38,513 nt of DNA from assembly GCA_946220775.1 (NCBI GenBank), contig CAMIFC010000018.1, positions 1 to 38,513 of the forward strand, read 5' to 3'. Below, one piece after another: positions 7,015 to 15,418 of the stretch. Position 1 is the stretch's first letter, and every line of letters starts with the position of its first letter. The position numbers were made by a program, and so were the translations under genes. This DNA comes from an uncultured Corynebacterium sp. Its GTDB lineage: Bacteria > Actinomycetota > Actinomycetes > Mycobacteriales > Mycobacteriaceae. The notes below the pieces were generated by a model. It made no database searches. It saw only the letters and a list, made by a program, of their open reading frames with translations, and was not told the DNA's origin.

Positions 7015-9621
7015 TCCCGGCGTGATGCCCAAAAGCCAGGTAATTCCAACGCAGCCAACGCACCTGCCGAACCAAAGACCCCCAAGAAAGTCGCCGAGAT
7101 GGACCCTGGCGTCAAAAATAATAAGGACGCCACCCCGTCACCCAATGCGGCGACCTCCGACGCTGCGCCAAAGGCCCCCCAAAAGGACGCCAACGCTTCC
7201 TCGAACAAGGTCCAGGACAACGCCAACGCGGAAGAGGCAAAGCCCGCTTCGGCTGAGGACACAGCCAAGCCCGAGGCTCCCTCCAACGAAGCCGACACGA
7301 ATACCAACGACGACCAGGACGGCGCGTCGGCACAGGGTGACGCGTCGGTAACTGACAAGGATGAATCCGACAAGAGCCAATCTGACGCGGACCAGGCTGA
7401 AGTAGCTGCTGACGAAGCCACCGATGAATCAGCTGACTCGCCAGCCACCGACGGGGAACAGTCTGACGAAGATCAGGCCGGTGAAGACCGGGCGGACGTA
7501 GCTGCACCAGTATCCGGCTCAGACACGGAAGAGACGGCTGAGACCTCCGACAACGAGGCCCAGGCAGATGCCTCCGACGAGCCAGGCGCTGCTGACGACA
7601 CTGATAAGCCAGCTGCCCCGGACGAAGACGCCGGAAGCGAGCAAAACGATTCGCCAGCCACCGACGAAGATCAGTCCGGTGAAGACGAGACGGACGTAGC
7701 TGCTGACGAAGCTGCACCAGTACCCGACTCAGATGCGGAAGAAGCGCCTGCAGCATCACAGACGCCCAATACCGACGCCACGGCTCAAATTCACGACACC
7801 CAAACCGACGCGGATACCGCCCCGGACGCCGAAAACGAGCCAACTGACACGGACACTCCCGCACAACCTGACACTGCTGACGAAGACGCACCCGTGGCTG
7901 ACACAGACACGGAAGAAGAGGCTGAGACCCCCGACAACGAAGTCCAGGAAGATACTTCCGGCGAGCCAGACGACTCTGACGACGCAGATGAGCCAGCTGC
8001 CGCGGACGAGGACGCTGGAAGCGACCAAGCCGACTCTCCTGTCATCGACAAGACGCAGCCTGACGAAGTTCAGCCCAAGAAGGGCCAGGCTGACGTAGCT
8101 ACCGAAAAGGCCACGCCCGCTGCAAGCACAGGTGCAACGACAGCAGCTGCGGCCACCGGCGCAGCGACAGCAGCAGCACAGTCCTCCGAAGCTGACACCA
8201 CAGCTCCAACTCGAGACGCCCAAACCAACGCAAAAACCGATGCGGATGTCGCCTCAGAGGCCGCCGACGAACCAGGCGGCAAAGACACTCCCACTGAACC
8301 CGGCGACGCTGATGACACAGCTGAACCGGCTGAGTCAGACGAAGACGCCGGAAGCGAGCAAGCCGACTCGCCAGTCACCAGCGAGAAACAGCCTGAGGAA
8401 GCTCAGCCCAACAAGGGCCAGGCTGGCGTAGCTGCCAAGCAAACTACCCCCGTGGACAACGCAGACACGGAAAAGGTAGCTGTGGCCGCCAAGACATCGG
8501 CAACGCCAAAGACGTCCGACTCTGCTGCTAAGGCCGACGAGGTTGGCGTCCGAAAGGAAACGGACACAACTGGAGAGAAACAGCCAGACGCCAAGGGAAA
8601 TGCCAACGACGCTGGCAAATCGGACGATGTAAAGCCCACTTCGCCCGAGCAGTCGGCAAACCCCAAGTCGATCGCGGGCCCGTCCGATATGGACACGGTA
8701 GTCATGCCCATTACCGCCGGGGCGGCTGCGACTGGATTGTCGAAGCCACCGGCTAAGCGCACCGAGGCCAGCCAGCCACATGAGCCGAGCGCACCAGTCA
8801 CGCCAAGTGAACCCGTCGGCGCCGACGTGCCCGAAGCTCCTGAAGCGACCGCGCCTCATAAAGAAATCGAAGAAGACGACGACGTCGACGCGGCCGCGGT
8901 TTCTTCAGAACCGGCCGCTGAGGACATCGCCGACACCGAGGCAGACTCGGGCAACGACACAGAGTCAGGTGACAACTCGAACAACGACGCCGACGACTCT
9001 GACGACTCCCAAAACGAACCGTTCAAGTGGAGTCGCGACGTGCCTGAGGACATGAAGTCCAAGCTTGGGTTCCTTCCCACGTGGGCCTGGATCGCGCTGA
9101 TCCTCGTCGCAGCACTGGCCGCCGCCATCATCTTCGGCACAGTCTTTATGGGCCGTGCCAAGACTGCTGCGCACTCCACGGGTTCGGAGGATGGCGTCAT
9201 CACCCCAAGCTACCCCGCGGCAACGACGACCAGCACCTACAGCAAAGTCGCAGGTGGCGGCGACGGCACCTCGTTCCCACCGCCGGGCGCTGAAACGGAA
9301 CCGGCACCAGAGGAACCGGAGGAAACCGTCGAGGAACAACCGGAAGAAACCTCGAAGGCAAAGCCAACGTCGACCTCAAAGGCTCCGCAAAGCGACAGCG
9401 ACGACGAAGAATCCGATAGCGACAGCACGAGCCCGAGTAGCGGCGCAACGCCACCCAGCCAAGGCAGCACCCCCACCGTCGAGGAATCGCCGAGGGAACC
9501 GACGCAACCCGACCTGGGTGAAGCACCCACCGCCCCAGACTCCGGTGACGGCGAACTCGTCTCGCCAAACCCAGGCGGGGGTGTCTCGGACGGGTCTCCT
9601 GGCACCGGCGGCACGCAGTAA
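6997..9621 (+). CDS. giant acidic low-complexity single-pass membrane protein B
   Basis: 874 residues, a tandem paralogue of protein A in domain plan. It begins MATSDKSRR and has no signal peptide. An acidic Asp/Ala/Glu/Thr region of about 690 residues follows, with repeats cored on DEDAGS-Q-DSP near residues 209, 337 and 448 and repeated Q-P-K-G-Q-A elements. D-T-V-V lies at 566-569, 127 residues before the membrane. A KSKLGFLPTWAW block leads into one helix at about 696-718. A 155-residue Ser/Thr/Pro/Glu tail follows. The repeat sequences differ from those of protein A, so the large domain evolves fast while the two ends and the juxtamembrane region are retained. Predicted topology is N-in/C-out. 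Function is unknown; a disordered scaffold or envelope tether is only a guess. Confidence 0.8.
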   Translation: MATSDKSRRDAQKPGNSNAANAPAEPKTPKKVAEMDPGVKNNKDATPSPNAATSDAAPKAPQKDANASSNKVQDNANAEEAKPASAEDTAKPEAPSNEADTNTNDDQDGASAQGDASVTDKDESDKSQSDADQAEVAADEATDESADSPATDGEQSDEDQAGEDRADVAAPVSGSDTEETAETSDNEAQADASDEPGAADDTDKPAAPDEDAGSEQNDSPATDEDQSGEDETDVAADEAAPVPDSDAEEAPAASQTPNTDATAQIHDTQTDADTAPDAENEPTDTDTPAQPDTADEDAPVADTDTEEEAETPDNEVQEDTSGEPDDSDDADEPAAADEDAGSDQADSPVIDKTQPDEVQPKKGQADVATEKATPAASTGATTAAAATGAATAAAQSSEADTTAPTRDAQTNAKTDADVASEAADEPGGKDTPTEPGDADDTAEPAESDEDAGSEQADSPVTSEKQPEEAQPNKGQAGVAAKQTTPVDNADTEKVAVAAKTSATPKTSDSAAKADEVGVRKETDTTGEKQPDAKGNANDAGKSDDVKPTSPEQSANPKSIAGPSDMDTVVMPITAGAAATGLSKPPAKRTEASQPHEPSAPVTPSEPVGADVPEAPEATAPHKEIEEDDDVDAAAVSSEPAAEDIADTEADSGNDTESGDNSNNDADDSDDSQNEPFKWSRDVPEDMKSKLGFLPTWAWIALILVAALAAAIIFGTVFMGRAKTAAHSTGSEDGVITPSYPAATTTSTYSKVAGGGDGTSFPPPGAETEPAPEEPEETVEEQPEETSKAKPTSTSKAPQSDSDDEESDSDSTSPSSGATPPSQGSTPTVEESPREPTQPDLGEAPTAPDSGDGELVSPNPGGGVSDGSPGTGGTQ

Positions 9622-9624
9622 CAC

Positions 9625-9652
9625 GCCGGGCCAGCCCCATCCCAGGCCCGGC
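9625..9652 (+). terminator. hairpin after the acidic protein genes
   Basis: GCCGGGCC (9625-9632) pairs perfectly with GGCCCGGC (9645-9652), directly after the stop codon. There is no T-run, as in many actinobacterial terminators. Confidence 0.55.
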
Positions 9653-9683
9653 CACGTCCCGGCGGCTAACCCCGTTTCACCCC

Positions 9684-9704
9684 TGCACGAACTCCATTCG
9701 TGCA
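9684..9704 (+). promoter_or_regulatory. 8-bp perfect stem-loop upstream of alaT
   Basis: TGCACGAA (9684-9691) and TTCGTGCA (9697-9704) are separated by a 5-nt loop and lie 64 nt before alaT. This could be a second terminator or an operator for alaT. The short A/T-containing stem without a T-run slightly favours an operator. Confidence 0.35.
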
Positions 9705-9768
9705 CCGGAGACGCATTGAATTTCCGGAACGTTGGCAAACACTTCGCGAAGCTGGCACAGTTTAAAGA

Positions 9769-11013
9769 ATGAGCAACCCCATCAGCCCCAGCGATCTGCG
9801 CAGCTTGAATCATTCTTCGAAGCTGAACAACGTCCAGTATGAAATCCGTGGGCCGGTAAACGCGGCAGCGGAAAAGATGATGGCCGAAGGCCACCGCATC
9901 CTCAGGCTCAACACCGGTAATCCCGCTGAGTTTGGTTTCGAAGCCCCCGAAGGCATCGTGCGCGACATGATGTCCGCCCTACCCCACGCCCAGGGGTATT
10001 CCACGTCCAAGGGCATCATCGAGGCGCGCGAAACGATCGTGCGTCGCTACGATGCGATCCCCGAGTTCCCCAAGTTTGATGTTGAGGACGTCTACCTCGG
10101 CAATGGCGTGTCCGAGCTGATCACCATGACGATGCAGGCGCTCGTCGATGCTGGGGATGAGGTTCTGATCCCCGCACCCGACTACCCCCTGTGGACCGCG
10201 TCGACATCACTAGCTGGCGGCACGCCCGTCCACTACCTGTGTGACGAGGAAGATAACTGGAACCCGTCCATCGAAGACATCCGTTCCAAGGTCACGGATC
10301 GCACCAAGGCGATCGTCATTATTAACCCCAACAACCCAACGGGCGCGGTGTACTCGCGCGAGGTCCTGGAGGAAATTGTCCAGGTCGCCCGCGAGCACTC
10401 CCTGCTGATTCTGGCCGACGAGATTTACGACAAGATCCTTTACGACGATGCCGAGCACATCTCCATCGCCTCGCTGGCCCCCGACCTGCTGTGCTTCACC
10501 TATAACGGCTTGTCCAAGGCGTACCGCGTGTGTGGTTACCGCTCTGGCTGGCTAGTCATCACGGGCCCGAAGGATCACGCCGCTGGCCTACTGGAAGGCA
10601 TGGGGATCCTCGCGGGTACTCGCCTGTGCCCGAACGTTCCGGCGCAGTATGCCATCAAGGCAGCGCTGTCTGGCCACCAGTCCATCGAAGATCTGGTGCG
10701 GCCGGGCGGTCGCCTGCTGGAGCAGCGCAACACGGCGTGGGAGAAGCTCAATGAGATCCCAGGTGTCAGCTGCGTGAAGCCAATGGGCGCACTCTATGCG
10801 TTCCCACGGTTGGATTCGAATGTTCACGAGATCTACGACGACGAGAAGTTCATGTTCAACCTGCTGCAGGCAGAGAAGATCCACCTGGTTCAGGGCACGG
10901 GCTTCAACTGGCCAACGCCGGATCACTTCCGCATGGTCACTCTGCCGCACGCCAACGACATCGCGGACGCGGTCGAGCGCCTAGGGAATTTCCTGGCGGA
11001 CTACAAGCAATAA
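9769..11013 (+). CDS. alaT: alanine aminotransferase (class I PLP-dependent)
   Basis: 414 residues. It matches the AlaT subgroup almost end to end: NVQYEIRGPV, ILRLNTGNPA, ITMTMQALVDAGDEVL, INPNNPTGAVY and NGLSKAYRVCGYR. K250 in SKAYR is the predicted Schiff-base lysine, and NPNNPTG is the substrate/PLP asparagine loop. The enzyme should interconvert pyruvate plus glutamate with alanine plus 2-oxoglutarate and may also serve valine metabolism. The N-terminus is shorter than I recall for the C. glutamicum protein. The ATG at 9769 has only a weak AAAG ribosome-binding signal, but no better in-frame start is evident. It is transcribed in the same direction as the acidic protein genes, with about 150 nt and two hairpins between, so it probably has its own promoter. 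Confidence 0.92.
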   Translation: MSNPISPSDLRSLNHSSKLNNVQYEIRGPVNAAAEKMMAEGHRILRLNTGNPAEFGFEAPEGIVRDMMSALPHAQGYSTSKGIIEARETIVRRYDAIPEFPKFDVEDVYLGNGVSELITMTMQALVDAGDEVLIPAPDYPLWTASTSLAGGTPVHYLCDEEDNWNPSIEDIRSKVTDRTKAIVIINPNNPTGAVYSREVLEEIVQVAREHSLLILADEIYDKILYDDAEHISIASLAPDLLCFTYNGLSKAYRVCGYRSGWLVITGPKDHAAGLLEGMGILAGTRLCPNVPAQYAIKAALSGHQSIEDLVRPGGRLLEQRNTAWEKLNEIPGVSCVKPMGALYAFPRLDSNVHEIYDDEKFMFNLLQAEKIHLVQGTGFNWPTPDHFRMVTLPHANDIADAVERLGNFLADYKQ

Positions 11014-11028
11014 CCGCCCGCATCCACC

Positions 11029-11063
11029 GGCGCGCCACCCCGGCGCGTCCCCGTGGGCGCGCC
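11029..11063. terminator. GC-rich inverted repeat between convergent alaT and ugd
   Basis: GGCGCGCC occurs at 11029-11036 and 11056-11063 and is self-complementary, so the copies can form a stem with a 19-nt loop. It lies in the 54-nt gap between convergent stops and probably works in both directions. There is no T-run. Confidence 0.45.
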
Positions 11064-11067
11064 TGCG

Positions 11068-12516
11068 CTAGCCGCGGCCCAGGTTGAACACTCGCCACCC
11101 CGCGGCCTCCCAGCGTTCCCGATCGAGGCAGTTTCGCCCGTCGATCAACGCTGGTTGTTCCCCATTTTTTCCGGACGCCACTCGCCCCACCGCATCCACC
11201 GGATCCAGTTCCTGGAACTGCTTCCACTCCGTCGCCAGGATCACCAGATCCGCATCATCGAGCGCTTCTTCGCAGGTCGGGGCATAGTCCAATGTCGGGA
11301 ACACTTTCTTCGCATTCACCATCGCCTGGGGGTCGTACACCGTCACCGCGGCACCAGCCAGCGACAGCGCACCTGCCACCGCCAATGCGGGCGAGTCCCG
11401 CACATCATCACTATCTGGCTTGAATGCAGCACCCAGCACAGTGATGCTCTTGCCCATCACAGACCCATCCAGCACGGCCTTGGCCAGCTCCACGAGCTTT
11501 TCCCGACGACGCATATTGATCGCATCAACTTCCCGCAGGAAGGTCAGCGCCTCATCGGCACCCAGCTCACCCGCCCGAGCCCGGAACGCCCGAATGTCCT
11601 TCGGCAGGCAGCCCCCGCCGAAGCCCAGCCCGGCGCCGAGGAATTGCCGCCCAATGCGCTTATCCATGCCGATCGCATCTGCCAACGCCATGACGTCCGC
11701 ACCAGTTGTTTCGCAAATCTCCGACACGGCATTGATGAAGCTGATCTTGGTCGCCAGAAACGCGTTGGCACTGACCTTCACCAGCTCCGTGGTGGCCAGA
11801 TCCATCGTCAGCAGTGGCGAGCCTTCCGCGATGGGCTGAGCGTAAATCTCCCGCACCAGCGCCTCAATGTCCGGGTCATTTTCCGCGCCCTCGGCCCGTA
11901 GCGTCTTCGCCTTCGGGAAAGCCCCCTTCGACGCCTGCTTTGTGCGCATCTGCCGCGTGAGCTGCGCAATTCCGGTGCTCGTGGAGCGCTCCGCGCGCGT
12001 TCCCAGAACAATGCGATCAGGCTGAAGAGTGTCCCTCACCGCCTTACCTTCCCGAAGAAACTCCGGGTTCCACGCGATCGTGCAGCTCGCCGACGGCCCG
12101 ACGAGCTTATCTGCCCGCCGCTGTAGCTCATCAGCCGTCCCCACCGGCACGGTCGATTTCCCAAGAATCACATGTTCGCCCCTCATCAGCGGCACCAGCG
12201 AATCAATCACCGCCCGCACATACCGGGTATCCGCCGCGTAACTCCCCTTCCGCTGCGGCGTGCCCACCCCAATGAAGTGCACGTTCGCGAATTCTGCGGC
12301 TTCCCGGTAATCCGTAGTAAAACGTAGTTTTCCGGACGTCAACCCCCGCTGAAGTAGTTCCGGCAATCCAGGCTCATAAAATGGCACCTCCCCCGCGTTT
12401 AAAGAATCGACCTTCGCCTGGTCAACATCCACTCCCAGTACATCGTGCCCCAACTCCGCCATGCAGGCAGCATGAGTGGCACCTAAATAACCCGTCCCTA
12501 CAACCGTCATACGCAT
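11068..12516 (-). CDS. ugd: UDP-glucose 6-dehydrogenase
   Basis: 482 residues from ATG 12516 (MRMTVVGTGYLG). Longer in-frame starts would add residues before the Rossmann strand. The N-terminal NAD-binding motif is GTGYLG. NPEFLREG is the family substrate motif. GFGGGCLPKD contains the catalytic C303, and the C-terminal domain has a second Rossmann-like region (VLGAAFKPDSDDVRDSP). The enzyme makes UDP-glucuronate from UDP-glucose for envelope polysaccharide. An insertion of about 25 residues (around GAFPKAKTLRAEGAENDPD) lies in the middle domain. It follows dcd on the same strand at a 121-nt distance, the order seen in mycobacteria (Rv0321 dcd, Rv0322 udgA). Two copies of the dispersed GGACG(C/T)CA motif lie in the gene and one in the gap upstream. 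Confidence 0.93.
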   Translation of the reverse strand: MRMTVVGTGYLGATHAACMAELGHDVLGVDVDQAKVDSLNAGEVPFYEPGLPELLQRGLTSGKLRFTTDYREAAEFANVHFIGVGTPQRKGSYAADTRYVRAVIDSLVPLMRGEHVILGKSTVPVGTADELQRRADKLVGPSASCTIAWNPEFLREGKAVRDTLQPDRIVLGTRAERSTSTGIAQLTRQMRTKQASKGAFPKAKTLRAEGAENDPDIEALVREIYAQPIAEGSPLLTMDLATTELVKVSANAFLATKISFINAVSEICETTGADVMALADAIGMDKRIGRQFLGAGLGFGGGCLPKDIRAFRARAGELGADEALTFLREVDAINMRRREKLVELAKAVLDGSVMGKSITVLGAAFKPDSDDVRDSPALAVAGALSLAGAAVTVYDPQAMVNAKKVFPTLDYAPTCEEALDDADLVILATEWKQFQELDPVDAVGRVASGKNGEQPALIDGRNCLDRERWEAAGWRVFNLGRG

Positions 12517-12637
12517 AAAAATAACGCTACTTTCCACAGGTTAAATGGGGGTTACGGGCTGGCGTCCGAAAGAAAAGGGGAAGGGGAACACTTCGCCACC
12601 GCATCGTGTCTGATCCGCGACGCCTAACCCACGGTGT

Positions 12638-13204
12638 CTAATCACGGAAATTCAAGTACGCCCGCGATGGTGTTGGCCCGCGCTGGCCCTGATACTTCGA
12701 CCCCAGCACGCCACTGCCATAAGGCTGCGAGGTCGGGGACGACAGCTGGAAAATCGCCAACTGGCCGACCTTCATCTCCGGGTACAGCGCGATCGGCAGG
12801 TTCGCGGTGTTGGAAAGTTCCAAAGTGATGTGACCGCTGAATCCCGGATCGATGAAACCGGCGGTAGAGTGCGTCAACAAACCCAAACGGCCCAGGGAGG
12901 ACTTGCCCTCCAGGCGGCCGGCGAGGTGATTCGGGATCGTAAACTTCTCCAGCGTCGCGCCGAGCACGAACTCACCGGGGTGGAGGATAAACGGCTCATC
13001 GCCCTCAACCTCAACCAGCGTGGTGAGATCCTCCTGCGGCTGCTTCGGATCAATGTGGGTGTACTTCGAGTTATTGAAAACGCGAAACAGCCGATCCAGA
13101 CGGACATCAACCGACGATGGCTGCACCATCGAAGGCTCGTAGGGCTCGATCACCAGTTGCTGGGCGTCGAGTTCGGCGCGGAGATCACGATCTGAAAGTA
13201 ACAC
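12638..13204 (-). CDS. dcd: dCTP deaminase (possibly dUMP-forming)
   Basis: 188 residues. The GTG at 13204 gives the family N-terminus V/M-LLSDRDLRAEL. A longer frame runs antisense through the tRNA gene and is rejected. Motifs include PSSVDVRLD, HPGEFVLG, LEGKSSLGRLGL, HSTAGFIDPGFSGHITLELSN and the C-terminal YGSGVLGSKYQGQRGPTPSR loop. Length and sequence fit actinobacterial Dcd, which in mycobacteria both deaminates dCTP and hydrolyses the dUTP product, supplying dUMP for thymidylate. A TACACT hexamer ends 7-8 nt before the GTG with no ribosome-binding site, so leaderless transcription is possible. Confidence 0.93.
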   Translation of the reverse strand: MLLSDRDLRAELDAQQLVIEPYEPSMVQPSSVDVRLDRLFRVFNNSKYTHIDPKQPQEDLTTLVEVEGDEPFILHPGEFVLGATLEKFTIPNHLAGRLEGKSSLGRLGLLTHSTAGFIDPGFSGHITLELSNTANLPIALYPEMKVGQLAIFQLSSPTSQPYGSGVLGSKYQGQRGPTPSRAYLNFRD

Positions 13205-13232
13205 GCAGCCAGTGTAGCTGAACTGGCATTTG

Positions 13233-13260
13233 TTGCTCAGTCGTAAGTGTCTTGTATAGT
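13233..13260 (+). promoter_or_regulatory. promoter of tRNA-Gly
   Basis: TTGCTC (13233-13238), a 16-nt spacer and TATAGT (13255-13260) point toward the tRNA gene. Transcription would start near 13267 and leave an ~85-nt leader. Confidence 0.55.
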
Positions 13261-13330
13261 AAGAAGAGTTCGTTTCAGAACGATCGTCGCTGGCATTGGC
13301 GCAGGCATATGCGCTTGCTGGCAGCTGCTC

Positions 13331-13348
13331 ACCTGGGCATATCCAGGT
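13331..13348 (+). other. stem-loop just upstream of tRNA-Gly
   Basis: ACCTGG (13331-13336) and CCAGGT (13343-13348) form a perfect 6-bp stem ending 3 nt before the tRNA 5' end. It may help 5' processing or be incidental. Confidence 0.35.
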
Positions 13349-13351
13349 AAT

Positions 13352-13425
13352 GCCGATGTAATTCAATGGTAGAATGTCAGCTTCCCAAGCTGAATACGCG
13401 GGTTCGATTCCCGTCATCGGCTCCA
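13352..13425 (+). tRNA. tRNA-Gly (anticodon CCC)
   Basis: 74 nt including an encoded CCA. The acceptor stem is GCCGATG/CATCGGC. The anticodon arm is TCAGC-TTCCCAA-GCTGA with anticodon CCC. The T arm is CGGGTTCGATTCCCG. The D loop carries AATGGTAGA, typical of tRNA-Gly. Confidence 0.97.
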
Positions 13426-13429
13426 CTTC

Positions 13430-13460
13430 CTGGCCTCGACCGTTATTCGGTCGGGGCCAG
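13430..13460. terminator. terminator between tRNA-Gly and the CorA-like gene
   Basis: A 13-bp stem (13430-13442 with 13448-13460, one T-G pair) and a TTATT loop begin 5 nt after the tRNA. It probably also serves the convergent CorA-like gene. No T-run follows. Confidence 0.7.
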
Positions 13461-13518
13461 TCGCCGTTGTGGGTCTTCCGGTCGCTGTTAGAAAACGCAC
13501 CCCCGCACCCCACACCAC

Positions 13519-14511
13519 CTACAGCCAGTCGATCTTTTTAAACAGCCAGTAGAACACAAGCACCGTCACAATAATCAACGCTACCGACACCCAGAATCCC
13601 CAGGTCTCATTCGACCCCGGGTACGGCACGTTCTGCCCATAAAAGCCCGTGATCAGCGTCGGAATCGCAATGATCGCCGCCCACGCCGCCAGCTTCTTCA
13701 TCGCAATATTCGTCTGCTGGTCCTGCAGCTGCAGTTTTGTGTCCATCAGTCCGGCCAGCACATCGCGGATCGATTCGGTCCATTCCACGGCGCGCAGCAC
13801 GTGGTCCTCCAGGTCCTGAAACCAGGGATCTTTTCGGGACGCCACCCGATGCCGCTCCAACCCCACCGCAACCTCACGCATGGGCAATACCACCCGGCGG
13901 AGGTGAGCAATGTGCTTACGCACCATGTACGCGTCCTTGGTGAAGGACCCCGGAATTTCTTCAGTGTCGAAGAGCGCGCTTTCCAGCTCATCGATCTGCT
14001 CATCAAGTCGCTGAATCGTATCGAAGTGAGTATCGACCATGCCGTCAAGAATCGTGTACAGCACCCGGTTCACGTCCACGACGTCGTCTTCGTCGATCGG
14101 GGCTTGATCGTCGTCATCGACTGCATCCATGAGGGATTGGACATCCAGTCGGGAATCGCTGCGGATCGTCACCACCAAATTCCCCCGCACAACCCCGGAC
14201 ACCCGCACGAAGTCTTCATCTCCCGCAAATGTCGCATAGACCACGAACATCGTCTGTTTGTGGAGGAAAGACAGCTTCGGCCGCTCCATCGGCTCAAAGG
14301 TGTACTCGACCAGTAAGTCATCGACCCCGATGAAGTCCACGAAGGCATCAAGTTCATCCCGGTCACTAACAACATAGTCGACCCAGCGCACGACGGAATC
14401 GTCCTGAATGTGCTCCCGAATCGCGGCCAATCCAGTCACGGCACGTGGCACGGAATCCCTCGGCCATTCCCACATCGTAAGTTCCGCATCCTTGATCCGT
14501 TCAGGCGTCAT
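13519..14511 (-). CDS. CorA-family divalent metal transporter
   Basis: 330 residues from ATG 14511; a TTG ten codons upstream is less likely. A soluble cytoplasmic domain (1 to about 265) contains the long acidic helix region with RLDEQIDELE and the conserved stalk ending in QLQDQQTNIAMKKLAAWAA. Two C-terminal helices follow (about 270-290 and 303-323). The signature loop between them reads GFYGQNVPYPG rather than the textbook Y/F-GMN. This G-Q-N variant is, as far as I recall, common among actinobacterial CorA-like proteins, so the transported ion (Mg, Co, Ni or Zn) is left open. It is convergent with tRNA-Gly and divergent from the hydrolase at 14561. Confidence 0.85.
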   Translation of the reverse strand: MTPERIKDAELTMWEWPRDSVPRAVTGLAAIREHIQDDSVVRWVDYVVSDRDELDAFVDFIGVDDLLVEYTFEPMERPKLSFLHKQTMFVVYATFAGDEDFVRVSGVVRGNLVVTIRSDSRLDVQSLMDAVDDDDQAPIDEDDVVDVNRVLYTILDGMVDTHFDTIQRLDEQIDELESALFDTEEIPGSFTKDAYMVRKHIAHLRRVVLPMREVAVGLERHRVASRKDPWFQDLEDHVLRAVEWTESIRDVLAGLMDTKLQLQDQQTNIAMKKLAAWAAIIAIPTLITGFYGQNVPYPGSNETWGFWVSVALIIVTVLVFYWLFKKIDWL

Positions 14512-14560
14512 AAATCCCAAAACTATCAGTACGCTGGTCAAAGCGTTCTAGTGTTGTGTC

Positions 14561-15418
14561 ATGAGCCACTCTCACCACGATATTCACCTTGAACGTTTTA
14601 CCTTCGGCGCCGGTGCCACACCCATCGTGCTCATTCATGGTGTGGTGCACTCCAGGCGTGCGTGGGATGGCGTCCTAGAAAATCTTGAATCAACGGACGG
14701 CCTGAACGCGACCGTGTACGCCATCAACCTGCCCGGCCACGGGGAATCGCCGAATCCGCAGGTCGTGGACGGTGAGGACCTCGCGGAGACGATCATCAGG
14801 CAGCTAGCGGATCTGTTCACGGACATTGCGGACGAGCATGGGTCGAAGCCATTGTTGGTCGGCAATTCACTGGGTGGTTACCTCGCGATCGAGCTCGCGC
14901 GACGGGGACATGGTCGCGGCGCGCTCGCGTTTTCGCCGGCCGGGTTCTTCCACAATCGCGCTGATCAGCTGCGCACGATCTACCAATTCCTGGCGCTGCG
15001 CGGGGTGGCTCGACTGCTGCGCCCAATCCTGCCGACGATGGCGCGATTCCGGGTCGGCCGCACGCTCGCGATGGGCATGTTCTCCGCGCGCCCGTGGGCA
15101 ATCCCGCGCGACGTCGTGGTCCGCGACTCCGCCGGGCTACTGAATAATGCGCTCATTGACCAGGCACTATCCGTTGATTTCCCCTTTTCTGTGGACGCCA
15201 ACCTCGCCGAACACGACACCCCCACACCGACCCGATGTGTGTGTGGCACGTGGGACCTCACGCTGATTCGCGGGTGGCACCAGCACCATAGAGTCCTCCC
15301 AGCTGCCGAGCTGGCCACCTGGCCCCGCGTTGGCCATGTGACGATGTTCGATGCGCCAAAGGAGGTCGCAGAGGAGATCGTCGAGATGGCCACTAGGCTT
15401 AATAGGCATGGTCAATAA
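14561..15418 (+). CDS. alpha/beta hydrolase
   Basis: 285 residues. The oxyanion-hole region is VLIHGVVHSRRAW. The nucleophile elbow is G-N-S-L-G-G. The likely acid is the Asp in GTWDLTL, and the catalytic His lies in RVGHVTMFDAP near the C-terminus, so a complete triad can be seen. The substrate is unknown. The last 11 nt overlap the ramB start (ATGGTCAATAA), implying translational coupling with the regulator. The ATG at 14561 has no clear ribosome-binding site and may be leaderless. A copy of the dispersed motif lies at 14668-14675 and another at 15193-15200. Confidence 0.85.
   Translation: MSHSHHDIHLERFTFGAGATPIVLIHGVVHSRRAWDGVLENLESTDGLNATVYAINLPGHGESPNPQVVDGEDLAETIIRQLADLFTDIADEHGSKPLLVGNSLGGYLAIELARRGHGRGALAFSPAGFFHNRADQLRTIYQFLALRGVARLLRPILPTMARFRVGRTLAMGMFSARPWAIPRDVVVRDSAGLLNNALIDQALSVDFPFSVDANLAEHDTPTPTRCVCGTWDLTLIRGWHQHHRVLPAAELATWPRVGHVTMFDAPKEVAEEIVEMATRLNRHGQ

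Noticed and set aside
13205..13513. N-terminal extension of the dcd frame by 103 codons
   Set aside because: It would run antisense across tRNA-Gly and its terminator. The family N-terminus (LLSDRDLR) begins at GTG 13204.
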